DNA of 64,000 bases from contig CM065323.1 in NCBI GenBank assembly GCA_033032175.1, positions 12,400,001 through 12,464,000 of the forward strand, written 5' to 3'. The position numbers were made by a program, and so were the translations under genes. Shown one piece after another: positions 1 to 10,564 of this stretch; position 1 is the first letter of the stretch, and each line of letters begins with the position of its first letter. Under the pieces are notes generated by a model, which was not told the origin of the DNA, did not search any database, and saw nothing but the letters and a program-made list of their open reading frames with translations. This DNA comes from Saturnia japonica. Its lineage: Eukaryota; Arthropoda; Insecta; Lepidoptera; Saturniidae.

Positions 1-2612
1 ACACCACGTCCTGACATTTCACTGTATTCCGGTAAGACGGCTACCTTTCTATGTTCTCTAAGAGCAACTTGCAGTATAAACAATTGTCTCACACTAAGAA
101 ATCGGCTTTCTTTGTACAACTCTGTGGTTGGGTATCCATAAGGCTTCCGCAGCATGACTTTGATTACTGAGCGCTGGGCTTTTTCAACTACTATCATATT
201 AGTTTTAGCAGCACTGCCCCAACTTGTGATGCAGTATAAAATCAAAGATTGACAAAGAGCAAAGTATATGTATTTTAGGGTGGCAAGGCATGCTACAGAA
301 CATAATTGCCTCATAACACCCACCACTCTTCTCAACCGCCGAGCCAGTACTTCTATATGATTCTTGAATGAAAGACGCTGGTCTATTTGAACACCTAGGT
401 ACTTTATAAGTGTATTTCTGCTTAATTTGTCACAATCACAAAAATCATTAAGTCTAGCACATGTGTGTATTCTGATGTCAGGTAGTGTAGGTGGTGCTGA
501 AGCGAATGTCTTATGAAAATTTATGTAAGTTGTTTTTTTTGTATTAAGTGTAAGAAGATTACGCTGCAACCAGAAATATATCCTAGTCATGCCAATTTCT
601 TTATACCTCTGAACTTCATTCCAAGATGTACCGTGAAAGATTATCGCAGTATCACCTGCGTAACAAAATATCTCAGCATTCATGATTTGAAGCTCATGGA
701 TGTCATTTAAATAAATAATAAATAATGTTGGTCCAAGTACACTACCCTGTGGCACCCCAAACGAAACACTCTGTAAGTCACTTGTAAGTTGTCCAATTTT
801 AATACACTGCCTTCGTCCAGTAAGGTATGTTGCGAACCATTGCAAAGGGATGCCTCTTATTCCCATACACTCAAGTTTTCTTATCAATATAGGAATAGAC
901 ACAGTATCAAAGGCCTTTGCCAGATCAAGAAATACACCGTTACAACACAGTCTCTTGTCTAGCTTCTTCGCTACAGTTGATGTTAGCAATAACACCGCGT
1001 CCTCCGTTGATTTACCCCGTCGATAACTGAACTGTCTGTCAGATATTAATTTAAATTTTTCGATATATTGTATTAGTTGATAATTCACTATTTTTTCAAG
1101 TAATTTTGAAAATATCCCAAGCAAAGAAATCGGACGATAGTTATCGGGTACATCTTTAGCTCCACCCTTATGTATAGGACAAACAGCCGCTATCTTCCAT
1201 GTTTCAGGAAATACACCCATAGCCAGACTGATATTAAAGATTATGGTGAGTGGTTGAATAATAGCATTTCGTATAGATTTAACTAAACTGTTAGTGTACC
1301 CATCTATCCCTGGTGCTTTACCATTTTGTAGGTTAATAATCAGTTTCTCTACTTCTACGTTGTCAGTTGGTCTCAGGAAGAAAGATTCAGAGGCTGTATT
1401 ATTGATTTTAACTAAGTTTGTTAAGCTTTTTTCATCTGTATTTATATCATGAAGAATTCTAGTAGCAAGCTTACTTCCAACAGATGTAAAATGATCATTG
1501 CACATATTTAGTGATTGCTGACTTCCATTGGCATTTTTAAGGTTTAAGAGGTGCACAGGATCTTTGTTAATTTTATTAATACTGCAGATATTTTTTATAG
1601 TTACCCAAAGCTTTTTAGGGTTATTTTTATTAGATTCAAGTTCTATATTTTTATATTCATTTTTTAGTTTCCGTAGAATATTATTACAAAATGTTCGATA
1701 TCTACTGTATATAACTTGTGCAACTGTATTATCAGGATCGCTCCTTGCTCGTAAGTGTAATTTATCTCTATGCCTCATACAGCGTATTAACCCAGGAGTG
1801 ATCCAAGGTTTAATATTATATTTGGTTTTACTTAGTATTATTTTCTTTGTATATTTACTTATAGTATTCCTTAATATTTGCATAAACGTGTTAGTAGCTT
1901 CATTTACATTATTAGTATCTAAGATATCCCAATTTATGTCGATAATATCCTTACAAACAGCGTCAGTGTCTATTTTAATTTTTTCCCGTTTTTGATTCTT
2001 GGGCTTTGGACCATTTATATTTAATGCGACCATTACAATATCATGATCTGTTACATTAGAATTACATACTGCTCCAATTGATGGAAAATTCGATCTCACA
2101 TAAATATGATCTAGGCAATTCACACCTCTAGTTGGATTTGTAATTACCGGTATAAAACCGTATTCAGCCATAAAACATTGATATACCTGACTGTTTGCAT
2201 TGCTTGAGTAGTTATTACTGTTTTCCATAATATTAATATTAACATCTCCAGTTATTAAAATTGTTTGGTTTTCTGTATAAGTATTTAGTTGTGTTTCTAG
2301 CGATAATAGAAAATTATCTACTGCGTAAAATGAGGGTGATCGATAAATACCAAATATAGTAATAAGATTTGGTATTTTAATAACTAAACAGTCTACTTCC
2401 GATATACAGGGTTCAATAACGCTAGACCCCCATTTGTCACTTACATAACCCACAACACCACCGTTTTGATTGGTATTTTGTTCAGTATTATATGAAGAAT
2501 ATCCACTTATTTGGGGTATTATAGTTGTATCATTAAGCCAACATTCTGTCAACACAATAACATCATAGTTTATATCTAAACGCTGTAGAGTAACAAAAAA
2601 GCTATCAAAATT
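1..2612 (-). mobile_element. 5'-truncated non-LTR retrotransposon (Jockey-like LINE)
   Basis: LINE on the minus strand. Its 3' end lies beyond the window start. Its 5' end, near 2604-2612, stops abruptly inside a mariner-like transposase remnant, as expected when target-primed reverse transcription ends early. The first part of the endonuclease and any ORF1 are missing. The coding frame is entirely open, so the insertion looks fairly recent. Clade assignment (Jockey/CR1 group) is inferred from motif style only. Confidence 0.9.
1..2612 (-). CDS. LINE ORF2 fragment: AP endonuclease plus reverse transcriptase
   Basis: I read this frame codon by codon on the minus strand (lowest base of each codon divisible by 3). 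There is no stop from 2612 down to 1, about 870 codons, and the frame leaves the window still open. In order it shows an AP-endonuclease part (ECWLND near 2535, TGDVN near 2245, TDHD near 2040) and then a reverse transcriptase: PGIDG near 1310, YRPISLL near 1130, DLAKAFD near 915, GVPQGSVLGP at 729-758, and the catalytic box at 651-662. That box reads YAGD rather than the usual YADD, so one catalytic aspartate is replaced and this copy may be inactive. The protein would nick target DNA and copy its RNA in place. A plus-strand open frame at 1528-1995 is its shadow. Confidence 0.88.
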
Positions 2613-2703
2613 TCATCAGCTTCCACAATCGCCTTTAATTCGTCATTGTCGACCAAAGTCTTCGGACGACCGCAAGGTTCATTTTTTAGGTCTAAAAATA
2701 ATT
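2596..2703 (-). pseudogene. mariner-like transposase fragment
   Basis: Reading the minus strand from 2703 gives a peptide containing KNEPCGRPKTLVDNDELKA and then IVEADE. This matches the helix-turn-helix region of mariner transposases, where a GRP box is followed by a VDNDELK segment. Only about 35 residues remain before the LINE breaks it, and the catalytic D,D34D domain is absent. It is the older element into which the LINE inserted. Confidence 0.7.
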
Positions 2704-2818
2704 CCATGTTCTTAAAATAAAATTAATTTGAAATTAGAATTCTTAGCCAAACAAAACTTATTTTGATTTGAAATGGCAAGTACTGCAGAACGGCAATTTC
2801 ATAGGTAAAGACCTATTA

Positions 2819-3587
2819 TTAATTAAATGAATCCATGAGTCAGAACGTAATCAAGTCTGGTTTTCCTCTTTTATCGGCCAGTGGAATAAAAATATAAAAA
2901 TATTATTTAAAACAATAAAGTGTTATGTAAATATGTATACGAACATATGAATAAACTACACAAGCTTATCTGTTTTAATATTTTAAGAGTTTGTTTACTT
3001 GAACTTGGTAATCTCTGAAACTACCAGTTAGATTATTTTATTTGCATTTGATAGCATTTTTATTTAGCAAGGTTATATATAGACTATATAAATTCACGAT
3101 ATGGTCTTTAGGAGCGAAGCGGTGACCATGGATGTTAAAAAATCTGGTAAGTTGTAGGCAAGTCCGGAAAGTGAGAATAACCATAGGTTACAAAACCTTG
3201 TAACGTAACTTACGCTAGAGAGTTGGTCGAAAATTTTTACACGGGTTAAACCACGTGGCTAGTTTATGAACCTAAATTAATCTTTACAATTAATAAAATT
3301 GAAGTGTCTGTTTGCAATGTCAAAATAACAGCTTTGTACTTAATGCATATGAAAGTATTATATATACGACACCTATGACAAAAAACCCATTTTAAATTTT
3401 TTGGCTGTCTATCAAAGACATCTGTTCGTTCCGGGTAATCTGCGAAACGGTTGGACCGATTTTGACGGGATTTCGCTGGTCGATAGCGGATTTTATAGGA
3501 AGTAACTTAGGTTACTTTTGTTTTAGAAAAAAGAATTAGGGTTCCGCACAAATAACAAAAACTGGTCATGGTGAATTAATTTGGGCG
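2819..3587 (+). repeat. Dispersed repeat family R1, copy 1 (about 770 bp)
   Basis: Closely similar to 19208-19922 in the same orientation, starting at aattaaatgaatccatgag and ending at a short gggcg. The inner part, with the phrase ggttggaccgattttgacgg, also matches 31645-31925. No coding potential is visible. It is probably a non-autonomous element or an untranslated LINE end. Just past the shared end, the sequence switches to the BEL element's flank. Confidence 0.85.
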
Positions 3588-4115
3588 AGAGAAGTGTATG
3601 CAAAATGTCATGCCAACTCACCGGTACTGCGTTCCGTGATAATTCCTGGTCGGCGCCGACGTGATTTAGCTATACATTATATATTCAAAGTTCCTGAGCC
3701 TCACGCACCCACTGTACACACACTGGCTTGATGACACTAAATTCTGGAGAACGTGGTTGACGAGGAATGTCCGAGGCGAGCGACTTTGCACCGTGTGGAC
3801 GCGACGGTGTTCCGACGAGAGTCTATATCGCGAGAGCCGGTGGCGACAACAACAAATCGAAAACCACCCCCACTGGATATCATAATGCTTAGCGACGAGA
3901 GAAAATAATTAATAACAAACTACCTACTTTAATACGTGATGGTTCTAAATTACGCGGCTGCAATATTCCGCCCACCAAAATACGACATATTTAAAATAAA
4001 TTGCCAAACAAAATACAAACGAAAATAATTAATGGAACTTAATAACAAACACTAACAACGAAAGTAAATATTTAAAATAAATAGCGAAATAATAACTAAA
4101 TGAAAATAACAACGA
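3588..4115 (-). repeat. Probable 3' LTR and 3' untranslated part of the BEL/Pao element
   Basis: This stretch lies between the end of repeat R1 and the stop codon of the BEL integrase frame. It is the place where a 3' LTR is expected. A plausible outer boundary is the TGTATG at 3595, but I could not prove it: the matching 5' LTR would fall in the N gap at 9631-9730, and 9372-9630 shows no convincing identity. Position and family layout support this call; the exact boundaries are inference. Confidence 0.45.
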
Positions 4116-5867
4116 TTAGTCGTTGCCAGGTAGAGGACAGAGTTTCACTAAAGGCCTTTGTAAAAGACCTGTCTGGGTCTTGACCGTGGCAACGCGAGAA
4201 ATGCCGTCTTTCCCCGGGTGTAATCGCACGACACGAGCGAGCGGCCATTTAAGGGGTTTAGCTTGTTCTTCTTTAACTAAAACCAGCGATCCTAGTTTAA
4301 GTTCTGAGGTGCTGGTGTGCCATTTAGAACGCTGATTTAGAGTATGCAAATATTCCGTATACCATCGCTTCCAGAAATCGTGATGGAGTCTTTGCAACAG
4401 TTGCCAACGATTCAAACAACTCAAACGGACATCGGATAAATCTGATTCGGGAAGCGAGGTAAGCGGTTCCAAAGTGAGGAAGTGACCAGGGGTCAATACA
4501 GCCAAATCGTTGGGATCCGATCCCATTTCGCATAAGGGGCGCGAATTGAGTAAAGCCTCAATTTGTGTTGCTAAAGTTAAAAATTCTTCATAAGTTAAAA
4601 TTTGATAGCCAACAACACGAGCGAGATGCGTTTTGAAGGATTTTATGTTTGCCTCCCAAAGACCACCGAAGTGTGGTGCAGCAGGGGGCTTAAAGCTAAA
4701 TTCAATTGTCTCAGACGAAGCCGCCTGTTGCATAAGGGTTAGCAATATGTTATGAGCGCCAACGAAATTCGTACCGTGGTCGCAGTGAATGCGCTGGCAA
4801 CGACCTCGGCGAGCGATAAATCTACGAAGAGCGCCAAGAAAGGCCTCGCTTGTTAACCCTACGACAAGCTCAATATGTATTGCCTTGGTGGCGAAGCATA
4901 TGAAGAGGCAAATATATGTCTTAAAGGTCCTAGCACCGCGATAGCGTTGTACATATGTTGGAAAGGGACCTGCGAAATCAATACCGATGCACGAAAAAGG
5001 CTTAAGTTGCGAAACCCTCAACTTAGGGAGGTCTGCCATGCGAGGTATGACAGGCCTTGGATTGGTGCGATAGCATTTGATACATTTAGATAATCTATTA
5101 CGGATGGCACGACGAGGCGACAAAATCCAAAAGTTTTGTGCCAACAGAAAATTGAGGGTGCGAAGCCCTGGATGTAGATTATCGTTATGACACTGATCGA
5201 TAATAAGCGATGTGAGACGATGTTGACGAGGTAACAACAGAGGGTGCTTGGAATCATAATCTAGATCCGAATGAGTGAGTCTACCGCCCACCCTGACGAG
5301 ACCATCTTTGTCAAGAAACGGATTTAATTTTTGTAGTGGCTTGGGTAAAAGCAACCCCTTTTCTAAGCCTTGAATCTCGCTTGCAAAGCTCGAAGTTTGA
5401 GCGATTTTGACCAAAGTCAACAACGATTGTTTGAGCTCTGAAGAGACAAGATGACCTGATTTACGATTATTAGAGTTGCGACAATTGTAGACGAAACGAT
5501 GGAGATAAGCGACAATGCGTTGAATCTTCCTAAGACTTGAGTACCTGTCCAGAAACTCATCAAAACTATCGACAGTGATGAAGAGAGCTATGTCAGAATT
5601 ACGCTGTTCCGAAATTATATCACTGGAATCCTCAAACGAAAACGATGAAATTGGCCAGCCATCGGGCTCACAAAGCAACCACGGAGGTCCATGCCACCAC
5701 GATGAGTGGCCAAGAAGTTCGCTGATTGTAAGTCCGCGACTTGCGCAATCTGCCGGGTTGTCAGAAGAGCGAACATGTTGCCAACAAGAAGGTGGAACGA
5801 TTTCCTGTATGTGACTCACACGATTGCTCATCAAGTCTTCCATCGAGAGGAGGGTGACTTTAACCAC
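4116..5867 (-). CDS. BEL/Pao integrase with DUF5641-type C-terminus
   Basis: A 583-residue frame. The first dozen residues are out of register with the family; homologous sequence begins at SNRVSHIQEI. A zinc-binding HHCC region lies around residues 227-265 (CHNDNLHPG through CIKC). The DDE catalytic triad is present: D297 in GIDFAGPF, D363 in HCDHGTNF, and E405 in FGGLWEANIKS. The C-terminal about 130 residues (NRWQLLQ to RPLVKLCPLP) match the tail usual in BEL integrases. It would insert the element's DNA into the host genome. Confidence 0.92.
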   Translation of the reverse strand: MVKVTLLSMEDLMSNRVSHIQEIVPPSCWQHVRSSDNPADCASRGLTISELLGHSSWWHGPPWLLCEPDGWPISSFSFEDSSDIISEQRNSDIALFITVDSFDEFLDRYSSLRKIQRIVAYLHRFVYNCRNSNNRKSGHLVSSELKQSLLTLVKIAQTSSFASEIQGLEKGLLLPKPLQKLNPFLDKDGLVRVGGRLTHSDLDYDSKHPLLLPRQHRLTSLIIDQCHNDNLHPGLRTLNFLLAQNFWILSPRRAIRNRLSKCIKCYRTNPRPVIPRMADLPKLRVSQLKPFSCIGIDFAGPFPTYVQRYRGARTFKTYICLFICFATKAIHIELVVGLTSEAFLGALRRFIARRGRCQRIHCDHGTNFVGAHNILLTLMQQAASSETIEFSFKPPAAPHFGGLWEANIKSFKTHLARVVGYQILTYEEFLTLATQIEALLNSRPLCEMGSDPNDLAVLTPGHFLTLEPLTSLPESDLSDVRLSCLNRWQLLQRLHHDFWKRWYTEYLHTLNQRSKWHTSTSELKLGSLVLVKEEQAKPLKWPLARVVRLHPGKDGISRVATVKTQTGLLQRPLVKLCPLPGND

Positions 5868-6568
5868 GCCAGAGTCACTGTTGAGTCAGACCAGCAAAAA
5901 ATACCATCGACACGTATCTTATCAGTGAACACAGTTTGAACATATGCGACAAGATCTGCCAAGAGAACTGCAGCGCATAGTTCTAAGCGAGGAATAGAAA
6001 TTCTTTTTAGAGGAGCAACTTTAGAACGAGCGATAATCAGGTGGGTAGTGACGCGATCGTCTCCTTGCTCAATACGAAAATATACGACGGCTGCGTAGCC
6101 TAACTCAGAGGCATCGCAAAAACCGTGTATCTGTAATTTGATGGAGTTCAATGCGGGAACGAAACGAGAAATTGCTAAAGACGACAAAGCATTGAATTCC
6201 ACACGATAGCGGGACCAGGTTTGAACAATTGAATCAGGTGCAACCTCATCCCAATTCAAACCGAGACTCCAAAGTTTCTGCACTATGCACTTAAATGTAA
6301 AGGTAAGTGGGGTTAGGAAACCGAGGGGATCGAAGATGCGAGCTAATTCCGAGAGGATGATGCGCTTGGTGCATTGTTGATGTTAAGATGTCACAGTGAA
6401 AGAGAAAGCATCCACGTTTGGATGCCACTCTAAACCAAGTACTACTACCGACGGGGAAGATTCTGAGCTGAATGTCAGCGAATCACGAGCATCGTGCCTA
6501 TGTTCAGATGGAGTACCTTCAAGCAAAGCAGGACTGTTACTAGTCCATTTCCTAACATTTCGAAACAT
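5831..6568 (-). CDS. BEL/Pao reverse transcriptase connection and RNase H-like region
   Basis: One frame runs from 6568 to 5831 with a single stop (TAA) at about 6381-6383. It contains LEWHPNVDAF, then FDPLGFLTP, then GFCDASELGYAAVVYF and FCWSDSTVTLAWL. The last two are the conserved aspartate boxes of the RNase H-like domain that follows RT in BEL elements. It joins the preceding polyprotein through a frameshift near 6560 and the integrase through another near 5845. Confidence 0.85.
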
Positions 6569-9153
6569 CCCTTGCTAATGATGTCACTTATGTCTTTCAT
6601 TAACTCACGAGCCGAAATAAGTGAGTCAGCCCCGGTTACGACATCATCCACATACATGTCACTCCTAAGTGCGGTCACAGCGAAATGACGATTATTTCCC
6701 TCGTCCTGTGCCACCTGCACTATGGTTCGAAGCGCTAAGAAGCTTGAGGAGGACATGCCATACGTGACGGTTTTAAGACGGAACTCTTGAATGGGTTCCT
6801 GAGGCGAAAATCGAAACAGAATTCTTTGGTAATTACGATCAGTATTAGCCACCAGTATCTGGCGATACATTTGCTTAATATCGGCAGTAAAAACGACAGA
6901 ATGTAAACGAAAGCGAAGAAGGATTGATTTAATATCTGATTGCAATCTTGGACCGACAAGTAGTTGTTCGTTTAGTGCGACTCCATTAGCAGGCTTAGCA
7001 CTAGCATCGAACACCACGCGTAGTTTTGTGGTCAAACTACTTGGTTTGAGCACACAATGATGCGGTATATAATAGGTTCGATCCGAACCAATTTCATCGA
7101 CCTTTTCCATATGTCCAGAATCAAGATAATCTCTCATGAACGCATTATAGTCCTCACGAAGTTGAGAATTACGTGACAATCGTTTTTCGAGAGATAACAA
7201 TCGACGATGTGCCAAACTGTAGGAATCACCAAAGGTAGGCGCGGGTGTCTTGAAAGGCAAACGGACGATATACCTTCCATTCACATCCCTGCAGTGCGTC
7301 GTATCGAATATACGTTCGCAAAGAGCATCTTCATCACTAAGCGGTGATGATTTGGGAAGTTCATCAATTTCCCAAAATTTACGAATTTGAGAGTCTAAAT
7401 CTTTAAAAGAGCAAATCATCGACTTACTAGAACTAGGTGGTATGCGTGCAATATTACCCATAACTATCCAACCGAATTTGGTGTTAAAGGCTACGGGTCC
7501 ATCTGACCCACAATCGAGACGTTCACCCAAAACTATCTGACAAAATACGTCAACGCCGACTAACGCGTCGATTTGCGCAGGCACGTTGAAGCTAGTGTCA
7601 GCCAGCTTAATGTTCATCAACTGTGGCCAATGAGCAATATCTATGGTATTAGACGGCATATCACCACATATATTGGGAATAACGAGAGCTTCCAAGACTA
7701 GCTCCGGATAACCTTGTTGCCCACGGATGCGAAGTACGGTAGAACTAGTCGCGACAGATGATGTTTGACCAATGCCCTCAACGAGTGACATGGTTTTCTT
7801 GAAGGCTAATCCTAGACGTTGGGCACACTTGTTGGTAATAAAGTTCTTTTGGCTTCCGTTGTCTATAACGATTCGAATTGAGCGGTAATTACCAAAGTTA
7901 TCTAGGACTTCAACGGAAGCGGTAGCGAGAAGCGAGATATGCGTGGGAGAACTCGAGCCTGCCACTAATGTTTGTGAAGTCGGCGTAGATGAATCGAGAG
8001 CTGATGCTGCGGTAGCATCTGAGACGATAGATGAAGTGGTAGGAGCTACGTTAGCATTTGACGACACCGAATTATCAAAGTGCAATGTAGTATGGTGAAG
8101 TGCGTTGCACTTAAGACAGCGACTGTTTGACGAGCAAGATTTAATCACATGACCTTGACGAAGGCAATTCACACAACGATTATGTTCCTTGACGATGGAG
8201 AATCGATCACGTGGGGTGCGATCACGATAAGTGGGACAATTCGCTAAGGCATGCTGTGCCTTGCACAAAACACACAAGTTATCACTTGGTGTAAGTGGGT
8301 TCACTATCAAAGCCTTGGCATTCGTAATAGGTGCGCGAGGGTGCCTACCATAAGAAGAATCCTGAGGCGCGGATGCGGGAGACGTGCGCACCGTGCGGGA
8401 GTAAGATGTGGGTGAAGTTACAGCAACGGCACCAGAAGCGGCGGCGCGATGCAGTCGCACAGGGGGGCGCGCTGTACTTATCTGAGGCTCGGCAAGCTCG
8501 AGTGTTTGGCCGACCTTATTAAGATATTCCAGAAGGGAGTCAAAACTTGGTATGTCTTTATCATCGTTCTGCAATTCAAAACGTTGACAAGTATCACGAT
8601 CAAGTTTATTTATTAAAAGGTAAAACAAAGGGAAATCCCAATCTTTTACAGGTAACTTCAAATTCCTTAATACCGCGATATTCTCCTTGAAAGTATCCAC
8701 GAGACGACGTAACTCACGAGGAGAGTTCGATTTAAGAGTTACATTTTGCAACTCCTCCCAATACCGAAAAGCTAATTTACGTTTGCATTGATAACGATCA
8801 ATCAAGGCGGCGTACGCATCTAAATAATTATTTCCTGAAAGAGGAAAGGCTTTCAAAAGATGAAGTGGTTCACCGGAAAGAAGCGAAATTAAAATAGAAA
8901 AACGTTCGATATTCGATAACCGTTTGTTATGATGTACGGTAGTGTTATACATGTCATAAAACGAACTCCATAATGTAATATCACCATTGAAGGTCAATAA
9001 GTTCAAACGAGGTAGTTTCACAGACAAATCATTTGTGCATACGTCGAGATGCTGTCCGTCTGAATGGGAAGGTGACGTGAGTGTCGAATGAATTTCGATT
9101 ATCTGAAAATATTTATTATCGAAATCGTGACGAATTTCGTCTTCCTTATCCAA
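6475..9153 (-). CDS. BEL/Pao gag-protease-reverse transcriptase polyprotein
   Basis: An 892-residue frame. Residues about 40-200 are the DUF1759 gag domain. Residues 294-355 hold three zinc-knuckle-like motifs: CVLCKAQHALANC, CVNCLRQGHVIKSC and CLKCNALHHTTLH. Residues 430-434 are the aspartic protease (DUF1758) active site, reading DNGSQ where DSGSQ or DTGSQ is usual. Residues about 690-870 are the reverse transcriptase, with the catalytic MYVDDVVTG at 833-841. The last roughly 40 residues (after GCFEM) do not fit the family; the true continuation is in another frame from about 6560. The polyprotein would be cut by its own protease and copy the RNA into DNA inside particles. Confidence 0.92.
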   Translation of the reverse strand: MDKEDEIRHDFDNKYFQIIEIHSTLTSPSHSDGQHLDVCTNDLSVKLPRLNLLTFNGDITLWSSFYDMYNTTVHHNKRLSNIERFSILISLLSGEPLHLLKAFPLSGNNYLDAYAALIDRYQCKRKLAFRYWEELQNVTLKSNSPRELRRLVDTFKENIAVLRNLKLPVKDWDFPLFYLLINKLDRDTCQRFELQNDDKDIPSFDSLLEYLNKVGQTLELAEPQISTARPPVRLHRAAASGAVAVTSPTSYSRTVRTSPASAPQDSSYGRHPRAPITNAKALIVNPLTPSDNLCVLCKAQHALANCPTYRDRTPRDRFSIVKEHNRCVNCLRQGHVIKSCSSNSRCLKCNALHHTTLHFDNSVSSNANVAPTTSSIVSDATAASALDSSTPTSQTLVAGSSSPTHISLLATASVEVLDNFGNYRSIRIVIDNGSQKNFITNKCAQRLGLAFKKTMSLVEGIGQTSSVATSSTVLRIRGQQGYPELVLEALVIPNICGDMPSNTIDIAHWPQLMNIKLADTSFNVPAQIDALVGVDVFCQIVLGERLDCGSDGPVAFNTKFGWIVMGNIARIPPSSSKSMICSFKDLDSQIRKFWEIDELPKSSPLSDEDALCERIFDTTHCRDVNGRYIVRLPFKTPAPTFGDSYSLAHRRLLSLEKRLSRNSQLREDYNAFMRDYLDSGHMEKVDEIGSDRTYYIPHHCVLKPSSLTTKLRVVFDASAKPANGVALNEQLLVGPRLQSDIKSILLRFRLHSVVFTADIKQMYRQILVANTDRNYQRILFRFSPQEPIQEFRLKTVTYGMSSSSFLALRTIVQVAQDEGNNRHFAVTALRSDMYVDDVVTGADSLISARELMKDISDIISKGCFEMLGNGLVTVLLCLKVLHLNIGTMLVIR

Positions 9154-9185
9154 CTCTGAAGTATCTAATATTTCCGAACAAATTT

Positions 9186-9371
9186 TTAAATGTTGTGCTT
9201 CGAAACTAGCTTAACTAAATAACTTTCGAGTCGACTGTACCGTGACAAGAAAACTGGCAAACAAGATTTATCATTTTGGGCCTCTAAGGCTGATGACAAG
9301 CAGTCATCAATGCGTTTGATAGCAATGGATCGCTTTAGCTCTAAACCACGACGAGCGGCAGCCTTTGACAT
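9186..9371 (-). CDS. BEL/Pao gag, N-terminal piece
   Basis: Sixty-one residues starting MSKAAARRGLELKRSIAIKR, a typical basic, helical start of BEL gag proteins. The frame stops at 9186. The continuing gag sequence (EAQHLKICSEILD) is found in another frame on the minus strand at about 9205-9165 and leads into the long frame below, so one small indel separates the two. It would package element RNA into cytoplasmic particles. Confidence 0.7.
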   Translation of the reverse strand: MSKAAARRGLELKRSIAIKRIDDCLSSALEAQNDKSCLPVFLSRYSRLESYLVKLVSKHNI

Positions 9372-9630
9372 TTTAAATTACAAAATTAAACTAATAAAAA
9401 TAATTTAGAACGATAAAAAATTGAATGGACTGTATATTAACGCTAATTCAAACAATAAGTTAACCAAGTAATATTAACTAATTCGAGATTACAAATAAAT
9501 ATTATTAATAATACATACAAACTATAATTTTAGTCTTAATGCTTATTCCAATAAACATACGGAGTGATGATATTGAAATAAATTGATTAGATTTTAGATC
9601 GTTGTAATTTAGTGGTTACTGCCTACTTAA
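9372..9630 (-). other. BEL/Pao 5' leader, cut by the gap
   Basis: AT-rich stretch directly upstream (minus strand) of the gag start, running into the N gap. It should hold the primer-binding site and the end of the 5' LTR, but I cannot point to either with confidence. Confidence 0.4.
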
Positions 9631-9730
9631 NNNNNNNNNNNNNNNNNNNNNNNNNNNNNNNNNNNNNNNNNNNNNNNNNNNNNNNNNNNNNNNNNNNNNN
9701 NNNNNNNNNNNNNNNNNNNNNNNNNNNNNN
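9631..9730. other. Assembly gap, 100 N
   Basis: Exactly 100 N, the conventional placeholder for a scaffold gap of unknown size. The upstream exons of gene A and the 5' LTR of the BEL element may be hidden here or lie further left. Confidence 0.99.
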
Positions 9731-9842
9731 AAGCGCTCGCCCCCAAGTCCGGTGAAGCTGTAAAAGCCGCAGCGGCTCTGCTTTAGGATAGGGCCCCTAA
9801 GGCTAAGAGTGTAGTCAGTTCAAAAAAAAAAAAAAAAAAAAA
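9731..9842 (+). mobile_element. LINE family L2 3' end, copy 1, with poly-A tail
   Basis: Starts aagcgctcgcccccaagtcc and ends in about 20 A. The same 3' end occurs on the minus strand at 25376 and 33681 and on the plus strand ending near 28960. The poly-A marks the end of a target-primed insertion. Confidence 0.8.
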
Positions 9843-10039
9843 GGCAACCGGCACACACAGGTGCCACAAGCTGAAGACTCAAGACTCAAGAAACAAGACT
9901 GGAATAAACAGTACCCAGAAGCTACAAATATTGTATTGTGTCTTGAAGAATACAGCTGAATTTGTTGTGGTATCTGTGTGTAAGAGGTATTAAACATGGT
10001 AAAGGAGAGGAGGATATTACTGGAGATCGTTAAGAATAG

Positions 10040-10262
10040 GACGTGATTTTTGGTGGGACTTTTGATTCGGCACTATGACCTATTAAAAACGAAATTAGAA
10101 GGAAAAATTGAAAGAAAGAGAAAGAGAGGAAGACCAAGAAGGACATACATTCAGTATGTGAAGAAAATATTAGGCGTCGTGACATATCATGATTTCAAAA
10201 AGAAGGTATAGTCTACAGAGATCTGGAGATTGCTCCATCAACAAGAGAACCACCGCTTTTAA
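10040..10262 (+). pseudogene. LINE reverse-transcriptase C-terminal remnant
   Basis: A plus-strand frame gives KRGRPRRTYIQYVKKILG and then WRLLHQQENHRF, with stops and small indels. This is the basic C-terminal tail (GRPR followed by WRLLHQQ) typical of insect endonuclease-RT elements. No catalytic part remains. Confidence 0.6.
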
Positions 10263-10564
10263 AATTTTATTATTAGTATCGTTAATCCAAACTTATGCAG
10301 CAATAATATACATGCTAAGTCCATAATCAAACGCACCTACATTCCAACACAATGATTCTTATATTTTCCTGATCTTAGTATACTATATTGAAGAGAATTC
10401 AATAATAATAATTTTCACAAACGTATTATTAAGAATTTAGCATATTAATTTTAACACAGTTTTATATAGAAATTACTGTTGATCAGATATCAGGTTATAT
10501 AATGATGAACATGTAATAAAAAAGTTTTTTTATATTTGGATTCTTACTATTAACTTTTTCGTAT

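Larger units (their letters stand above)
4116..9371 (-). mobile_element. BEL/Pao-family LTR retrotransposon, nearly full length but broken
   Basis: A gag-protease-RT-RNase H-integrase order on one strand, with DUF1759, a DUF1758 protease and a C-terminal DUF5641-type tail, is diagnostic of BEL/Pao elements. The reading frame is interrupted near 9205 (frameshift in gag), near 6560 (frameshift after RT), at about 6381-6383 (in-frame stop) and near 5845 (frameshift before integrase). The 5' LTR is probably lost in the gap at 9631-9730. All catalytic residues are still recognisable, so decay is moderate. Confidence 0.92.

Noticed and set aside
1528..1995. 155-residue plus-strand open frame, very hydrophobic
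   Set aside because: It is the antisense of the LINE ORF2 frame, which carries real endonuclease/RT motifs.
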